64,000 nucleotides of DNA from assembly GCA_020086605.1 (NCBI GenBank), contig JACBWW010000004.1, forward strand, positions 38,293,230 to 38,357,229. The letters are read 5' to 3'. The stretch comes from Lanius collurio (lineage: Eukaryota; Chordata; Aves; Passeriformes; Laniidae). The position numbers were made by a program, and so were the translations under genes. Below the pieces are notes generated by a model that saw nothing but the letters and a program-made list of their open reading frames with translations, searched no databases and had not been told where the DNA came from. This document shows, in pieces, positions 62,880-64,000 of the stretch; position 1 is the stretch's first letter, and each line of letters begins with the position of its first letter.

Positions 62880-63390
62880 AACCAAAAACCCTAAGGAAAC
62901 TTATCTCTAGCAAGCCTGGTCTTATTCAAGCCCCTTCCTCCTTCAAACCTAATTTAAAGCCCTCTCAATCAGCCCTGCCAAATCATGGGCTAGAATATTT
63001 TTCCCCCTTTTAGGCAAGTGAGCCCCATCTGTGTCCAGAAGGCCTGGTGCCATAGAAACCCCCCCATAGTTGAAAAGGCCAAGGTTACACTGGCAGCACC
63101 AGGCTTCAGGACACGTTGCTCATGTGGGTTCTCCTGTTCCTTTTGGCATTCTTCCCTGCTCTCAAAGGCATTGAGGAAAACACCACCTCTGCTCCTGTCC
63201 CTTCAACCAGTGGACCAGTGGTCTTAGTGCCCTGTTTTTGATTGTCCCAGGATTTCTCAGCTTCATCACTGTGGACCTGGACAACCAGAAGAGGATAATA
63301 ATTAGAGGGCCAAATATGTCCAGGGAGCCTTCTAGAAAAATCTCATACCTGGGCCCAGGGAGGCAGCAGAAAATCAAAAAATTAAAAATG
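62880..63390 (-). mobile_element. CR1: CR1 ORF1 esterase-domain remnant, minus orientation
   Basis: CR1 ORF1 ends in an SGNH-type esterase domain. Read on the minus strand, this segment gives CCLPGPRYEIFLEGS (about 63320-63365), then IFGPLIIILFWLSRSTVMKL and HWLKGQEQRWCFPQCL, which follow the order of that domain, then in another frame FESREECQKEQENPHEQ and a decayed C-terminus. The residues expected in the GSDE-like block and in the final DGVHL block are lost (LSRS and a Thr for His), and the nucleophile block lies beyond the right edge, so it is inactive. To the left, CTAATTTAAAGCCCTCTCAA and AATCAGCCCTGCCAAATCAT are the CR1 stretch following ORF1. The element breaks off on both sides. Confidence 0.85.
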
Positions 63391-64000
63391 AAAATAGCCA
63401 GGAAATACTTCCATCTTGCAACAAATTTAAAAAAAACCCACACATTTTCTGAGTCCAGCAGATTCTCCAGTGTCAGTCCTTAAGTCAAAGTTTTTGAGCT
63501 CTCATTCTTCAGGGTTTATAAGCAGACCGCTAAAGCTGTCCACAGTTGTTTTTATGTGTCACTAATGATGATAAATTGTTTTCACATTTTTCTAAAGAGC
63601 TTCTACCCTGTTTAACAGTGCATAAAATTCCATCCGGTTATACCAGATAAGATTGAAGGATTTTGACAGTTTCCTCATAAAATGGACTACTGCTGTGAAT
63701 TCACTAATCCTATAAACTCTTGATTTTCATAATTTCCCACGTGATAACAAGAAAAATTGCAAATGAACCTGCAGTATCTTCCATCTTTTGTTGTTATACC
63801 TGACTCAATAAATTTGAGTTATCTTTCCCCTTGTTCTTGCTGAGCTGAAATATTATTTTCTTGTTTTTTCTACAGGCCTTCTTGAAATCAGCACTAACAT
63901 CTAGAGTGATGTGCAATAGTCTCTCTGTGCTGATTGACTTGCTTCAAGTTCTTTCAAGATATTATTTTGGAAAATAGTCTTTTACCTTTCTTAAATTTGT
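63391..64000. other. Non-coding stretch, nothing recognised
   Basis: AT-rich sequence to the window edge; no exon or repeat recognised. Confidence 0.55.

Noticed and set aside
15001..63390. CR1 pieces at 15, 37.5, 42.3, 46.7 and 63 kb considered as one scattered full-length element
   Set aside because: All lie on the minus strand, but the endonuclease piece lies on the 3' side of the linker pieces, so the order does not fit one element.

Overview
The window looks like nuclear DNA from a bird, and reads as a gene desert or the inside of a very long intron. The bird call rests on interspersed repeats: CR1 retroposon pieces, two of them with the (AATCATAG)n 3' tail seen in avian genomes, and LTRs of types that I recognise as common in birds (the exact host order is not determinable; a songbird is possible). 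Base composition is AT-rich and fairly uniform, except for one short GC-rich, CpG-rich stretch near 26.4 kb. I find no convincing protein-coding exon, no tRNA, rRNA or snRNA gene, no CRISPR array and no bacterial-style operon. Nearly all open frames are short chance frames; the only ones with recognisable protein similarity are decayed CR1 fragments.

Layout. 0-6 kb: a plus-strand CR1 3' end (625-770), an exact 57-bp duplication around a single N (1121-1235) that looks like an assembly join, and an ancient CR1/L3-like element (2985-3740) holding an expanded (GGAT)n microsatellite. 6.1-6.7 kb: a solo LTR on the minus strand with a 5-bp target-site duplication. 12-16 kb: a faint ancient LINE trace, poly-T/TTGG simple sequence, and a CR1 copy with a reverse-transcriptase remnant (14643-15427). 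21.2-21.8 kb: a plus-strand LTR with TATA-like box, AATAAA and an apparent 5-bp target duplication. 23.7 kb: a CR1 tail. 26.3-26.8 kb: the CpG-rich stretch with a perfect RFX-type X-box, the best candidate for a transcription start or other regulatory element. 32-47 kb: more CR1 pieces (3' end, endonuclease, ORF2 linker) and an LTR-like segment. 55.7-60.8 kb: a second LTR-like segment and a clear truncated plus-strand LTR (60265-60800). 62.9-63.4 kb: a CR1 ORF1 esterase-domain remnant.

There is no set of genes working together here. What the window records is layered retroelement insertion and decay, plus one CpG-rich element and a few stretches that read like conserved non-coding sequence but cannot be proven so without alignment. 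I found no undescribed biological system. Family assignments of repeats come from my recognition of consensus-like wording, not from a database search.
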